The notes beneath the pieces are model-generated. The model worked only from the letters and a program-made list of their open reading frames with translations, was not told the DNA's origin and did no database searches. Positions 37,901-50,723 of a DNA stretch of 64,000 nucleotides are shown one piece after another. The number at the start of each line of letters is the position of its first letter. The stretch's first letter is position 1. A program made the position numbers and the translations under genes. Source of the DNA: Cucumis sativus (Eukaryota > Streptophyta > Magnoliopsida > Cucurbitales > Cucurbitaceae); NCBI RefSeq assembly GCF_000004075.3, contig NC_026660.2, positions 1,488,001-1,552,000 on the forward strand, in the 5' to 3' direction.

Positions 37901-40900
37901 AAGCTATAATATTGGATATTTGAATTGAAACTTTGTCATGAACGATAAACTTACACTGGTAGTTGATCAAAAGAAAATCATGAATAGAATCACCCTGATG
38001 GAGCTTACAAATTAAATGAAATCTAATCAATAAATACATAAACGACATTTATTTATCGAGCTTTCTAAATAGATTCCAATAAATAAAGATCCTAATTACT
38101 ATCTTAAAATATTCCTATGACATTTTGTTAGAGATTAATAATTCAAATTATCACCTCTAACGTAAGTCATTAATCAACTCGAATCGATCTTTAAATTAAC
38201 TCTTTTCATGTAATTCTCAAAAAAATAATAGAATATACTTGGATGGGTTGCCATCTCTGTATTCTTGATCTATCTATTTAGGTTATATATGTAAAATAAA
38301 ATCCGTTTAATCTTTTTTTTTAAAGAAAACATGATGAATTTGGTAGAAAATAATTAAAATCAAATTATGGTTGTTACTCTATTTGAAATATGTTTGATTA
38401 TAATTCGGAATTTGTATTTGATTGTATATTGGAAGATGGAGGAAAAGATTAATATTTTTGGTAAAATCTATTTCTCAAGACTATACTAATTTAAAATCGT
38501 TAATAATGAGGTATGACTTATTAAATGGAAATATCTCTAGTTTTTTTATTTTAGTTGTAATTAAATATTTTAAAATGATGGTAGAATTTTTAATTCAATT
38601 TTAATAGTGACAACAAAAATGATCCAAACACATTTTATATCATAATTAATTAATATACAAATTTTTAAAAGTAAACAAACAACTAAAAAGTTAGCATAAC
38701 CAAATGGAAATTAATTAGATGAAAGTGTGTATTACTTAGATAACATCATGCATTTTCTTTTAATAAAACGGAGATATTTTTGTTACTTTTGTATTATTAA
38801 TTAGGATATGTTTTTTTTTTTTTAATTATTTATCATTCTTGATACAAACATCTTTTAGAAGTATTAACTTGAAGCTTTATAAGTAGTGGAGAATTGTATA
38901 TCAGTTAGAACCTTTTAATTGATTTTGATATTTAGGAAACTTTTTAATTAATTACCCCTTTTTTTTTCTTGTATATAATTATTAATTGTCTCATTTATAT
39001 AGGTGTTACCATCTCTCACAAATGGATATTAGGTTTTGCTCTATATATATATATATAATATATAGTTATAAATTGATATTAGTTTAATTTATTAAAATAA
39101 AAATAGGCATTAGATTATGTGTCGATTAAACATTTTGCAGCTGTTGTTAGTGGGTAATAAAAAGATCCCAAAAAAAAGAAAAAGAAAAAAGAAAGTATAT
39201 GAATCTATTTGGATGCTCCAATCCCAATTATCAACAATTAGAAGAATATCTTGGAACCCTAATTTTGTACTTTCATCTTTTTAATTAAATTATCTTTCAC
39301 TGAATTAAACACAAAAAAACTCATTAGCTTTCATAAACAGATTGGGCAGTAGGGTTTCAAGTTGGGTCCCAAAAGCTAAATGGGATTAATTAGACTATCA
39401 TTTCCCTATAATTTTTTGTTTAATAATTCTTTTTTTTTTTAACCTAACTTTTAATTTAATGCTTTTGCTTTTGGTTCAAAAGCATGCAAAGGGGGGATTC
39501 ATAGAAAATAAAATATATGTGGTTTTTTCTTTGTATATAGGAAAAATGGAAGAGAAAAGGCTTTTTGAAAGAAACCTAATTATAATTAATTAGTATATAT
39601 CCCAACCAAAAGAAATTTTCTAAGTTAAAGCGTGACAGTCCTCAAGGTAACATCAATCTAAAAGTTCAAAGAAAAAAAAAAGAACAGCTTTTCACAATTA
39701 AATTAATTAAATTATTGGTAGTTGGGTTTTTGTTGCTGTCAACTTTTTAACTATATCTATAATCCAATATACATGGGTGTGTGGTTATTATGATCAACAA
39801 TGAGTTCAAGTAACACTTTTGATTCTAACACAGCAACTGCTTGTTTTTCTTTTTTCTTTTTTCAAATTATATTGAATTGAATCATTTTTAACCTACACTT
39901 CTAACCAAATATTTTATTGTTAATAGATTTTGATTAACGATATGATTCACACAAACTATAGTTTGAATCTAAGTTTCGTTATAATTACAATTTTTTTTTT
40001 TACTATATTTACTAAATTTTAGATTTATTGTTATATTTACTATTTGAAAATATATCAAAACATATACAACCTTAACCTTTGTTGATGAGTTTTATTTATT
40101 TATCTATTTTGGAATGGAGATCATTATTTTAACATTTTTCTATTTGTCCTCAAACTTATATAATTAAGTTGCTTACGATCTAATTTGTCATGCTCGAAAA
40201 ACGGGTGTCTTTAACCTTTTGTTATGACTTGCGATTTTAGTATTCTTACGTTGTTAATTTTTGTTTGATTACGTATTTTTTACATTAAAAACCCATGTAT
40301 TAATTAATTGAAAATAATGGCAGTATTTTGGTTTTAAATAATAGGTGATTATTTAAAATTAATCTCATGGGATGGGACTAGATCCCCCATGTGGCCCATT
40401 TTGGTAGTAAGCTTTCAACTTAATTAATTTGTAATATCAAAATTAATAGGACACTAGTGGGAATATATATATATATATATGTATGGTTTTCATTTTTAAG
40501 AAACCAAAGCTTACTTAATTGTGTTCATTAATGGTAGGTTATAAGATAAAAGAGACAGCTATACACACAAATACTTGAAACCATATCTTGTTAGTGGGAC
40601 AAGTGTTGTGTTCTTAAACAATTCTATATTTATTTTTATATGCAAAATTTAAGAATTAAATAAAAGTAGTTTACAAACTTAATTACTAGTTTTATATATT
40701 GATTCCCATCTTGATAATTAATATACGGATGGAGATTAAAATTAAACCAAAATGATTATTATGGTTGGTATGTGGTGGATTGATATTCAAAGTTTGAAGT
40801 TAATGAATGAAGAGAAATTTAGTATGACAGTAAGTATTTTAGATGGATGAACTTAAAATTTAAAGGGATGGATAAGATAAGGATAAATATAGTATAGAAT

Positions 40901-41399
40901 GGGTGTTGAATATTGAAAAATATGATGCAAAACTTAATTTGTGCCACATATGATGGAAGGGATATATTCGATGGTGGAGGTCATTATCAAAAATATGATA
41001 TAGAGAAAAAAGAAATTGATGTCACTAAACCCAACATGTAATCTTAGCAGACATTGTGCTGAAATGATGCTGTCCAGCTGAATAACAATTTCAAAATTAT
41101 ATATTCATATATAAATGAAGGGACAGCTAAGTACCATCTTCTATAGTTTTTACTATTTCCTTGTATAAATTCAAATAAATGAATAAATGCTAAAAAAGAA
41201 ACATCATAGGTAATAAACTAACCAATTGAATTTTATGACAAAGACATTAATATATATATTCAACTTTCAAAATTGGTGTCTTTACGTTGAATGCAATCAA
41301 TTTTGTATCTTCTCACCTTTAATTAATAGCGCTCAAATGTTGAGATGTGGAATGGATTAATTTCATTTTGAAGAGAATGAAAATAGATTCACAATATCC
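34979..41399. other. Intergenic: very AT-rich, no gene seen
   Basis: About 35000-35150 is probably the WEB 3' UTR. An open frame on the minus strand at 35424-35810 shows no motif, has no supporting splice context and is not called. From about 35900 to 41400 the sequence is AT-rich with homopolymer runs and short TA runs; nothing coding or structured was recognised. Confidence 0.5.
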
Positions 41400-41765
41400 A
41401 TAAATGTAGAGATAAACAAATGTAGAGTCACACCGTCTCTTGGCCCGAAAGAAGTTTAGTTATAGTGATGCTATAACTTATTGTTCATTAGAGGGATTAG
41501 AAGTACTTAAGGAGTTAGATGTAACTACAAGGACAAAATAATAATTTTCGACCTAGTTATACTTACGAATAATTTATGAAGGTTGATTGCAGTGTCGATT
41601 AGTTATATCTAATGGACACATAAATATATTTACAAGTGCAACTATTAATCTTTAATAGAATGACTAATAGTTAATGAATGGAAATTAATTTAATCAGAGA
41701 GTTTAACAAATTAATCTCATATCATTGGAGCTCAATTTGTAGGTTCACGAAGTCCTCTTGTTAGC
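41400..41765. repeat. Dispersed repeat, copy B (related to 14160-14710)
   Basis: Same orientation as copy A. The clearest similarity is from about 41600: ATGGACACA, then ATATATTTACAAGTGCAACTA, AATAGAATGACTAATAGTTA and GAGAGTTTAACAAATTAATC, TCATATCATTGGAGCTC. The earlier part is much more diverged or rearranged. No ORF. Confidence 0.45.
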
Positions 41766-41979
41766 ATTGTTCATAAATGTTAACTTTTACCGAAAGACAT
41801 TTGTAAAATAAAATATTTTTTTTATTTGTAAATGTAACGTTGTTATAATTAAAGTAAATAAGAAGCAACAAATATTCAAACTATTTGTATTTAAATATAA
41901 TTTGGCATATAAAAAAATAGGTTCATTGAATTTTTTGTAAATGTGAAAATAAAATTAAGAAGAACAAATTATTAATTTT

Positions 41980-42500
41980 CATAAATATAACAAAATGACA
42001 AAATATTTACTGTAAAAAAATGAAAAAGTTTATGAAACTGATCATTTTTTTAAATATTTCAGGTTTGTCATTCCTTTTCATTGTCTTTCTTCTCTTCCTC
42101 TTCTGCAAATTTTTTTCTTTCCATCTTCTTCTATAGTTTTTCTTTTATTTTTTCAAACTGTTATTTGATTGTTACAAATATAAAAGATCATGAAAAAAGA
42201 ATTGTTGAAATATTAGATAGCTAAATCTAAACGATCGTATATCAAAATAGTCAAATCTAAATGATCGTGTATAAAGAATGTTTAAAAACTCATATAGATT
42301 TGGATAGTCAAATTTAAATAATCAAATCTAATCAATCGTGTTCCAAATATAAACAATTGTGTACAAAAAATTCTTAAAAAAAAATCGTTGAGATTTGAAT
42401 AAAACCTAAACTATTTTTTTCCAAATAGATTACGCGTGAGATGTTCAATTAATCACGAAGCATTTTTTATATTTACCATTGTGAGTCAATAGACTTTTTC
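41980..42500. repeat. AAATCTAAACGATCG repeat family, copy 1
   Basis: Starts near TTTCATAAATATAACAAAATG, continues through AAATATTTCAGGTTTGTCATT and a series of AAATCTAAACGATCGTATA-type units at about 42215-42400. Read on the minus strand, 44440-44880 shows the same order of phrases, so the two are inverted copies of one element. Confidence 0.6.
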
Positions 42501-45500
42501 TATTTTTGAAATTGTTGTATATAGTGTAAATATTTGAATGGTTTGTTATATTTTGAAAAAGACCCAAAACCAACAACTATTTACTCCTTTCTAGTTTTTA
42601 ATTTTGTAAGAAATGAAATGTTTACGAAAATAATGGGTTTTGAATTTAATGTGTTGAAAAAATATCCATAAATGGTTTTAAGAAAATCCGAAAAACAAAA
42701 CTCATTTTTCAAAAGGTTGTAAGAAATTGCGTTTAAAAACAAGGAAAATATATACATACACATATGTATTAAGAAAAATACAAAAACAAAGAAGCAAACA
42801 AAAAACACCTAAGCATCCTTAGAAAATTCCTTCTATAACTTTTTTACTGCAACAACTAATAGGATGAAGATTGAAGAATTGAAAGGAGAGGGAGGTGAGC
42901 CTAAGGATTTTTGTTTTTGTTTATTTGTTCATTTGTTCATTTTAAAATTAAACTAAATAAATATCTTGAATGAAAATAGATTTGAGTATTAATCTCTCAA
43001 CATAATATATAATTCTCTATTTAAACTGATTTCTCTTTTCTTTTCTTAAATTTTATAATCTAAATATTTACTCATAAAAGAGAATAATTAGGATAAATGA
43101 TCAAACTTATTAACCATATTTGGATGTGAACTATAATTGTGTATAAATTCACCATTATCTTATAAAATAGAATTGTGAATGGATTTTTCATAGTAAGAAT
43201 GATTAAACACAAACAAAACCAAAATTGTAAATCTACTTCATTATAGTTAACCATAATTACTAAATTGATTGATGTACTTCACATGCTCTTAATGGCAATT
43301 TTAAAAAGGGAATCATCGCAAAAAGAAAGAAAAAATTGTTTGATAGAGAGAATTGATAAGCAGTGTGGTAAAGAGTGGTTTGAAATAGTTATCCTACCTA
43401 TGATAGTATGATGTATGGTTGCTTTCTAACTTTTATCATAAAAAGATAGTGTGTTTTTAGTGAGAAGATGAGTCAATTTAATCGGAAATAAAAAATCATA
43501 TTCTTACTATTCACCAAGAGTAGATGACGAACAAAGAAATGATAATAATTGGTTTGGAATATATCATATCATAAAATCCATTTACATGTTTTTCTTTTTA
43601 AAAAGAAAAACCATCCATGAAAATAATTGGTTTGGAATATATCATATCAATCTCCTAATTATTTAGGGTCAAAACATATAGTGTGAAACAAAAAGAAAAT
43701 ATTGTTTTCAAGTTGCCAACTTTTGAAGAAAGGAACTATTTTCATTCAATATTTTTTTGAGAAAATTTTGAGACTTTTATTTTAATAATTATTAGTTGTT
43801 ATAAAGTATATATCAATTAAAGTATTATCAAATATATGATAATGCAAAATAAATTTACATATATAAGAAAACCTATACTCAATTTTCATAAACTAATTAA
43901 ATGGTTAATAGAGATAGATTTATGTAACATATATGTTTGACTATAATTACGTGTGAAGTTGGAGTTGGTAGAGTGAGTTATTAAATTATTAGTGTGTTGT
44001 AGTTATGGTAAAGATTTGTTTAATATATAGTTTGTGTAATTAAGTTGAAAATAGAAGAATAAAAAAAAGGGGGGAAAATGAAATAGAAAGTGATAGAGGC
44101 GAAAAGGGAGATAGAAAAAAGAAGTGTTGTTTGGTTTCTTCACTCAACCACCCACTCTGAATTCCCCACAAAGAATAGTGAAAAGTGAAAGTGATTGAGG
44201 CCAACTCCCACAACTAATTTGCATCTCTTCTTTCATTCTCTTAATTCATAAATAATTTCCTCTTTCTGTTCATTCAAAATTCTTTTCAACCTAAAAATGC
44301 TTTTTAACCTCTATTATCAACTATCTAATATTTGTTTGTATGTATAAATATTTTAGTTTATTTTTTATATTTTAAAATATTTTTTATTTATTTAATCTTT
44401 CTTACACTCTATTTCTATTAAATTAAATTATTTTTTAAAAAAAATAAATATAGCAAAGCTCGAAAATATTTATTCTAGACAAAGGCTTACAATGAAAAAT
44501 AGCAAAACTGTCAATATATTTGGTAAACGATCGTTTAGATTTTACTGTTTTTTTTTTCTATCCAATTATTTAGATTTTATTTTTTAAAGATTCTTTCAAG
44601 ATATTTTAGTACACAATTGTTTAGATTTGACTACTTTTTTTACACGATTTTTTCGCTACCCAATATTCCAATAATTTTTTTTCACCATATCGATCAATCA
44701 AATAACCGTTTGAAAAAAAGAATTAAAAACAGATCTTAAAAAACGATGGAAAAGAAAAGAAAAATTGCAAAACATGAAAATGAAGGATAAAAGTGAAATA
44801 TTTGAGAAAAATAGTAACTTTTTGATTTTGCTAAGCCGGTGGGTCGTAAATATTTTAATATTTTATTATATTTATGAAAATTAACCTATAAATAAATAGG
44901 ATATTGGGTAAAATTGATAGATTGAGTTTTTGTGGTAAAGGTAAATGTTTTTTTTTTTTTTTTTTTACAATTGTTCATAAAATTCCAATTAAATATCATA
45001 TCTTTGGATTTGATTTCTTTTTCCTTTTTTGCATTTACACTTATTTATAATCTTAAAATTTGATTTTTACGAATTAAGTAATGTGAAAGCTGATTGGCCG
45101 AAATTGTTTTAAATTATTCTAATTTGAATTTGTTTTGTTTCATATGTGTTATTTAAAGAAAAATGAGATATGTGTGTAAGCGACTTTAATTGGAAGTTTG
45201 TTTATTTTTGTAAAGAAATGGAAGTTTGTTTCACATTTGGTATTTAATAAAAGGAATTTTTGTTTTTCAAATTATTTCTATAAAATATTATATATTAGAA
45301 ACCATATACGAAAATGAAAATGAGTATAGTTTAGTTAAAGATATATATTAGTAGAGTGAGAGTGAAGATAGTTTCTTGGTTTCCATCCCAGTTTGATAGT
45401 TTTTCACTTCATTCTCATTTTTTGCGACATTCTCCACGAGAATAAAGATGGAGAACTATATGAAAAATGTGGGATCGGATTCTTTCCGTAAAATTTTTTT

Positions 45501-46498
45501 CTTTTCGAAAATTTAAATTTAAAAAAAAACTACTCAAATTTTTTAATAGAAGTATACAACGTTTAGCAATCAAATGATTGAGATGCATGATATAAATTAA
45601 AATTTTAACATAAACGTGTTCTATTTCGTTATCTTGAACAATAAAGAATAAAGTTGAAATTTATATAATAATAATAATAATGATATAAGATTGATGGAAT
45701 GCAATAAATGGTAAGAAAAATAAGAGGAGAAAGGTGGAAACATGGATGAAGAATGCATTCTCCACCCCACATATTTATCAACAATATCACTTGTATATGG
45801 AAGATAGAAGTCTCTCTACTCTACTCTTCTTTCTTTTCCTTTCTTTGATTTAAACGTAGATTCTGTACCTTTTTAGAGTAGATGATAAAAGTAATGTAAT
45901 TGATTTTAAAATGAGTAAAAGTATATGTATTTTAATATAGATTAGGAAGAGTGATGAAGCATGTGAATTTGCATAAGAAAAAAAAAAGGATTAAATGAAA
46001 AGGGGGGAAGATGGAAATAACAAGAAGAACAATAAATAGTTTGATTGGGAGTGGGACATGTTTGGAAAAGAAAAACTAAGTAAGAAGAGTGAGAATGTGT
46101 GTGTGACATACTCATTTCTTCTACATAAACATTTTCAATATTTAAAATTCAAACAAATTAAATTTAAATAAAATAAATCGAAGGAAGAAAACCAAAAGTC
46201 ATTCTCATCTAAACTAATATCCACTCTTTTCTTAGCTGGGAAGTGGGAACTATCTAATACTTTGTCATTTTCATTTTCTTTTTTTCTTTTTTTTTTCTTT
46301 TTTAATAAACATATCAATAATAATAATAATAATCCTGTCCTAAGAAAATATGAAACCCAAAATTTTAATTTAATATATTATACATACAAGGATAATTAAA
46401 ATAAATATTTTGTAAAAAAAAAAATAATAATAATAACAATAACAATAATGAGGCTTGACTGAATGAAACTAAACTAAGAGAGATCCGGTTCCAGAATC
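42501..46498. other. Intergenic upstream of AZG1: AT-rich, direct repeat at 43544 and 43622
   Basis: Besides the repeat copy at 44440-44880, a 28-bp exact direct repeat is present (43544-43571 and 43622-43649), with a TTTTTCTTTTTAAAAAGAAAAA palindrome between the copies. A T run of about 20 lies at 44949-44966. No gene was recognised. Confidence 0.5.
44440..44880. repeat. AAATCTAAACGATCG repeat family, copy 2 (inverted)
   Basis: Contains AACGATCGTTTAGATTTTAC, CAATTATTTAGATTTTA and CACAATTGTTTAGATTTGAC, ending TAAATATTTTAATATTTTAT-ATATTTATGAAAAT. This is the reverse complement of the start of copy 1. No ORF inside. Confidence 0.6.
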
Positions 46499-46528
46499 TA
46501 ATCCTCTTCTTCCTCTTCCTCCTCTTCT

Positions 46529-46569
<41 letters not shown>

Positions 46570-46570
46570 A
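46499..46570 (+). repeat. CT-rich (TTC/TCC) microsatellite in AZG1 leader region
   Basis: About 70 bp of almost pure pyrimidine (CTTCTTCCTC units) ending 88 bp before the AZG1 start codon. It probably lies in the core promoter or 5' UTR. Repeats of this kind vary in length between accessions and could affect expression, but that is inference. Confidence 0.8.
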
Positions 46571-46657
46571 TTCAAATTTATTTATATCTAAACCAATTAT
46601 GTGTTCTTAGATACAAATTCCCTCTTCTCCAATTTCTCAATTTCCCTTTTCCTAATC

Positions 46658-48394
46658 ATGGAGATCGAAACCACATCCCAACCGGGTCGTCTGAACCGCC
46701 TGAACTCCGCCGTTGCTCAAACCTGGATCGGAAAGCGGTTCAAATTAACCGAAAGAAACTCCAACTTCACCACTGAGCTCCGCGCCGGCACCGCCACTTT
46801 CTTAACCATGGCCTATATCTTAGCCGTCAACGCCTCCATTCTCGCCGACTCCGGCGCCACCTGTTCCCAATCCGATTGTGTCCCACTCTGTTCCGACCCT
46901 TCAATTCCACTCTCCAGCTGTACCGGGTCGGATCTCCGCATCATCCAACCCGACGGATCCTGCATGTTTGACCCGGTCAATCCTGGCTATGTCGATTGCC
47001 TCGATCAAGTCCGTCGAGACTTGATTGTAGCGACGATTGCTTCGTCCTTAATCGGCTGCGTTATAATGGGTGTTTTCGCAAACCTTCCTCTCGCTCTAGC
47101 GCCGGGAATGGGGACTAACGCTTATTTCGCTTACACAGTCGTCGGATTCCATGGCTCCGGTAGTATATCTTACCAGAGCGCCTTAACCGCCGTTTTCATG
47201 GAGGGGTTAATCTTTTTACTAATTTCCGCAATTGGGTTTCGTGCAAAATTAGCGAAATTAATTCCAAAGCCAGTCCGAATCAGTTCCTCGGCCGGAATTG
47301 GTCTGTTTTTAGCGTTCATCGGATTACAGAACAGTCAAGGAATTGGTCTAATCGCCTTCAACCCATCAACATTAGTAACAATTGGAGGGTGCCCAGAATC
47401 CTCCCGAGTGTCTGTAGCGCCGGTGGTGAGTTACCTGAACGGAACGATGAGTGTAATGACCGGAGGAACAGCTTCAGACGGGATCCTCTGTTTGAATGGA
47501 CGAATGGAAAGTCCAAGGATGTGGCTGGGAATAGTTGGATTCGTCATAATTGCTTATTGTTTGGTGAAAAACGTAAAAGGGGCTATGATTTACGGGATTA
47601 TATTCGTGACGGCGGTTTCATGGATTCCGAGAACGAGGGTTACGGCGTTTCCAGAAACGGCGTCAGGGGAAGCAGCGTACAAGTACTTTAAGAAAGTTGT
47701 GGATATACACACAATTAAAAGCACAGCAGGAGCACTTAGCTTTAAAGATTTAGGGAAACCGTACTTTTGGGAAGCTATGATCACTTTCTTATACGTGGAT
47801 ATTTTGGATACTACGGGAACCCTTTATTCAATGGCAAGATTTGCTGGTTTTATCGATGAAAATGGGAATTTCGAGGGTCAATATTTTGCATTTATGTCAG
47901 ATGCAACCGCCATTGTGGTGGGTTCTTTGCTGGGGACTTCGCCGGTGACGGCGTTTATCGAGTCGTCAACGGGGATAAGGGAAGGAGGGAGGACGGGGTT
48001 GACGGCTTTGACGGTGGGGGCTTATTTCTTGTTAGCGTTTTTCTTTACGCCGTTGTTGGCGTCGATACCGGCGTGGGCGGTGGGGCCGCCGTTGATACTG
48101 GTGGGAGTACTGATGATGAAGGCGGTGGTGGAGGTCGAATGGAATGATATGAGGCAGGCGATTCCAGCGTTCATAACGTTGATCTTAATGCCGTTGACGT
48201 ATTCAATAGCGTACGGTTTGATTGGTGGGATTGGGACTTACGTGGTGTTGCATGTATGGGATTGGACCTTAGCTGCTTTACAAAAATGTGGACTTTTGAA
48301 GTCGAAGTTGAAGGATTGTGAGGTCAGCGGATCTAACGGTCAGCTCGTCCTTCATCACCATCCTTCCCCCAAATCCCTACATGACCAAGTTTAG
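46658..48394 (+). CDS. AZG1: Adenine/guanine permease AZG1-like (NCS2 family)
   Basis: Intronless, 578 residues from [11 protein letters not shown] to HDQV. An in-frame ATG at 46601 would add 19 hydrophobic residues; the 46658 start gives almost exactly the length of Arabidopsis AZG1 and begins with a normal polar N-terminus. It is a polytopic membrane protein, about 12-14 segments. Family blocks are visible: [13 protein letters not shown] near residue 47, the Cys-rich plant-specific loop ([10 protein letters not shown]), [13 protein letters not shown] (substrate site region), [34 protein letters not shown] and [19 protein letters not shown]. The family imports adenine, guanine and hypoxanthine with protons at the plasma membrane or ER; Arabidopsis AZG1 and AZG2 have also been reported to carry cytokinin bases. 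All key motifs are present, so it should be functional. The coding part is more GC-rich than the flanks. Confidence 0.96.
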   Translation: MEIETTSQPGRLNRLNSAVAQTWIGKRFKLTERNSNFTTELRAGTATFLTMAYILAVNASILADSGATCSQSDCVPLCSDPSIPLSSCTGSDLRIIQPDGSCMFDPVNPGYVDCLDQVRRDLIVATIASSLIGCVIMGVFANLPLALAPGMGTNAYFAYTVVGFHGSGSISYQSALTAVFMEGLIFLLISAIGFRAKLAKLIPKPVRISSSAGIGLFLAFIGLQNSQGIGLIAFNPSTLVTIGGCPESSRVSVAPVVSYLNGTMSVMTGGTASDGILCLNGRMESPRMWLGIVGFVIIAYCLVKNVKGAMIYGIIFVTAVSWIPRTRVTAFPETASGEAAYKYFKKVVDIHTIKSTAGALSFKDLGKPYFWEAMITFLYVDILDTTGTLYSMARFAGFIDENGNFEGQYFAFMSDATAIVVGSLLGTSPVTAFIESSTGIREGGRTGLTALTVGAYFLLAFFFTPLLASIPAWAVGPPLILVGVLMMKAVVEVEWNDMRQAIPAFITLILMPLTYSIAYGLIGGIGTYVVLHVWDWTLAALQKCGLLKSKLKDCEVSGSNGQLVLHHHPSPKSLHDQV

Positions 48395-50723
48395 TTACTT
48401 ACTCTTACACTCTTGTTATTTCATCCTTATAATACTTTCTTTTACTTCATTTAAATCAATTCATGTAACTACATATCTCACCTTACCTTACCTTACCAAC
48501 CATTCCTACTTCTTCTATTCAATTCACATTTCTTCTTACTTACTCCCTTCTCTATACTTCTTTTACTTTTTTTACTTTTTTATTTTCAAGAAAACATCTT
48601 TCGGTTTTTCAAAATTATCATCTACCAAATAGTATGAATCAAAATAAAATACTCTACTTAGGGGAGAGAATAAAGAAAAAAAATTAAAAGAAAAGGATGA
48701 TACTTGTGATGTTGTTGTGTGGAGTGGAGATTCTGGAAGGAACAAGATGGAGGGATTGCCACCAAAGCCATGAGCCTGATGCTTCCCCCTCTTCACTTTC
48801 ATGTGACCCCAGTACCCACAAGCTACGCCATGTTTCATACTGTTTTATAATATGATACTTCTCTTATTGTCCATTATAGTTTGGACATCAACACTCAAAC
48901 TCCTCTAAACTGTATTATCTTTTCGATTAATGTTGATATTCTTTTATTAAGTTTTATATATATATATTTCAAGCTCGTAAATGGAGAAGAAAACGATATA
49001 ATATTCTGTATTTTTTCACTTGTTTTTTTAAAACTTTTAGGTCAATCAGTGTTTAACATTGTATCAAAACCAATCAAATCCAAAAGAAAATGGAACCATA
49101 GTTGAAGATGTTGAAGGGACAAGTTGAAGATTCTACGTTATAAAATCAAGAGTTCTCATGATTGTCTAAAGATATACGAACTACTCAACTCATTGTAAAA
49201 TGATTTACCTCATGTTATCTAATAGAATGTTTCATCTTTTCATTACTATTTCTTTTTCCCCTAAGATTATTTAAGAACATCAAACATATACATGTATATA
49301 TACAAAGAGGTTATTATTTTAAACCACAAAACTACTAAAAACTTAAAAGATATAGCAAAATATCACAATCTATATCCATCTTAATCGATCACGATAGATT
49401 ACTATTTGTGTCTATCATGATACAAACAAGTACAGATTATCTTGGTCTATCACAGTTCATCTTTAATAAACTAATATTTTTATATCTTTTTGTAACTAAA
49501 TCATTTTGCTATATTTGAAAATGTTCTAAACATATATTTATATATATATACACACATAAACAAATGTCATGGGTAGTTAGGAACCCATAAGTTTGACTTA
49601 AGAACCCCAGTAAAAGAGAATCAATCAAAGGGAGGGAGATTAGCAGCACATATTCTTGCATCTGATCAAGGTTTTTGGACTGACACGAAATGATGAGGCA
49701 TGTATGCATCTTTCTATTCCAATTTTGTAACCACAACCAAATAAGAAAAAAGGAAAAAAGAAAAAAAGAAAAAAAAAGACCAATTTTGGAGGTTATTGAG
49801 GCATCGGAGACAAGACAAGACATGGTCCACAACACAAACTCAAAGGCTCTTTGTAATAACTGGGACACGTCTTCAGGTTCTTTGTCTCATGAAATGACAC
49901 CATTACAATGCATTAGTGTGTGGTTCCATACTTCCTAACACTCATTCTAAAGATCCTACCCTCCCCCTCCTATTATTGTTGATGCTATCCATCACCTTTG
50001 CCTTTGCTTTTCCATTTGTTCTCTTTCTTCTTTTCTAGCATATTGTCACAGCACACAACCTAGAGGTGTAAACATGAAGCTACCTACCTACACCACACTC
50101 TCACTCTTTAATACAAATCTCAGCAATTTTAGTCAATCGGTTGACTGATGTTATCCACACCTTCACCTCTCAACCAACTACTTGTTAAGGCAAACTTTAT
50201 CCAAACTATGCCACAAGTTGCAAGATACTTTAGGACACTTCTTGTGTACAATCACAAAACTATACAGATCAAGTCTTGAAGTTACTTCAGCACCATAGAA
50301 AATCTAATGGTTCTTTCAGTATCCAGGGCAACTGTTCTATAAACACGATTTTCTATAAATTAAACTCCCAAAAGGAAAATTATCGATTACAAGTCATTTT
50401 GGGCAGTACCCGCTAAAGTATGGCAGTGGCAGGCTTTTCTGTTGTTGAATTTGGTAGGGTAAGTTCAAACATATACTAGTGACAAAAGTTTAAATCTTGA
50501 ACTAATGTGGGAATTGGTTTTCTTCTGCTTGGAAGTTGGGACTCCGCTCAAGTCCACTTGTTTACAAAACATTAGACGCTGTCTAATTGTTTCGTATGGT
50601 TTGGTGCATTCCTGACCATAGGATTTACAGACACGCAATACTGCAATACCATACAACAAAATCTAAGCCTCCCATCAGCTGGAGTACATAGAATGAAGTG
50701 CCAAGTGCGTTGTACAGGATACC
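48395..50723. other. Intergenic between convergent AZG1 and ETG1 genes
   Basis: AZG1 3' UTR is expected up to about 48650; it includes a short CCTTA tandem run at about 48480-48496. An unrecognised minus-strand frame at 48572-48838 (start region MKHGVACGYWGHMKVKRGK) is not called. About 49310-49530 holds a diverged copy of the TATCA/TGATA repeat (GATCACGATAGATTAC, TGTCTATCATGATAC). The part before 50723 is the ETG1 3' UTR on the minus strand. Confidence 0.5.
49310..49530. repeat. Dispersed TATCA/TGATA repeat, diverged copy 2
   Basis: AAAACTACTAAAAAC and GATATAGCAAAATATC on the left, CGATCACGATAGATTAC and TGTCTATCATGATAC in the middle, and ATTTTGCTATATTTGAAAATG on the right. The TATAGCAAAAT and ATTTTGCTATA ends are inverted, which marks the element limits. 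Confidence 0.5.

Noticed and set aside
46601..46657. Upstream in-frame ATG for AZG1
   Set aside because: It adds 19 hydrophobic residues unlike the family start. The next ATG gives the usual length.
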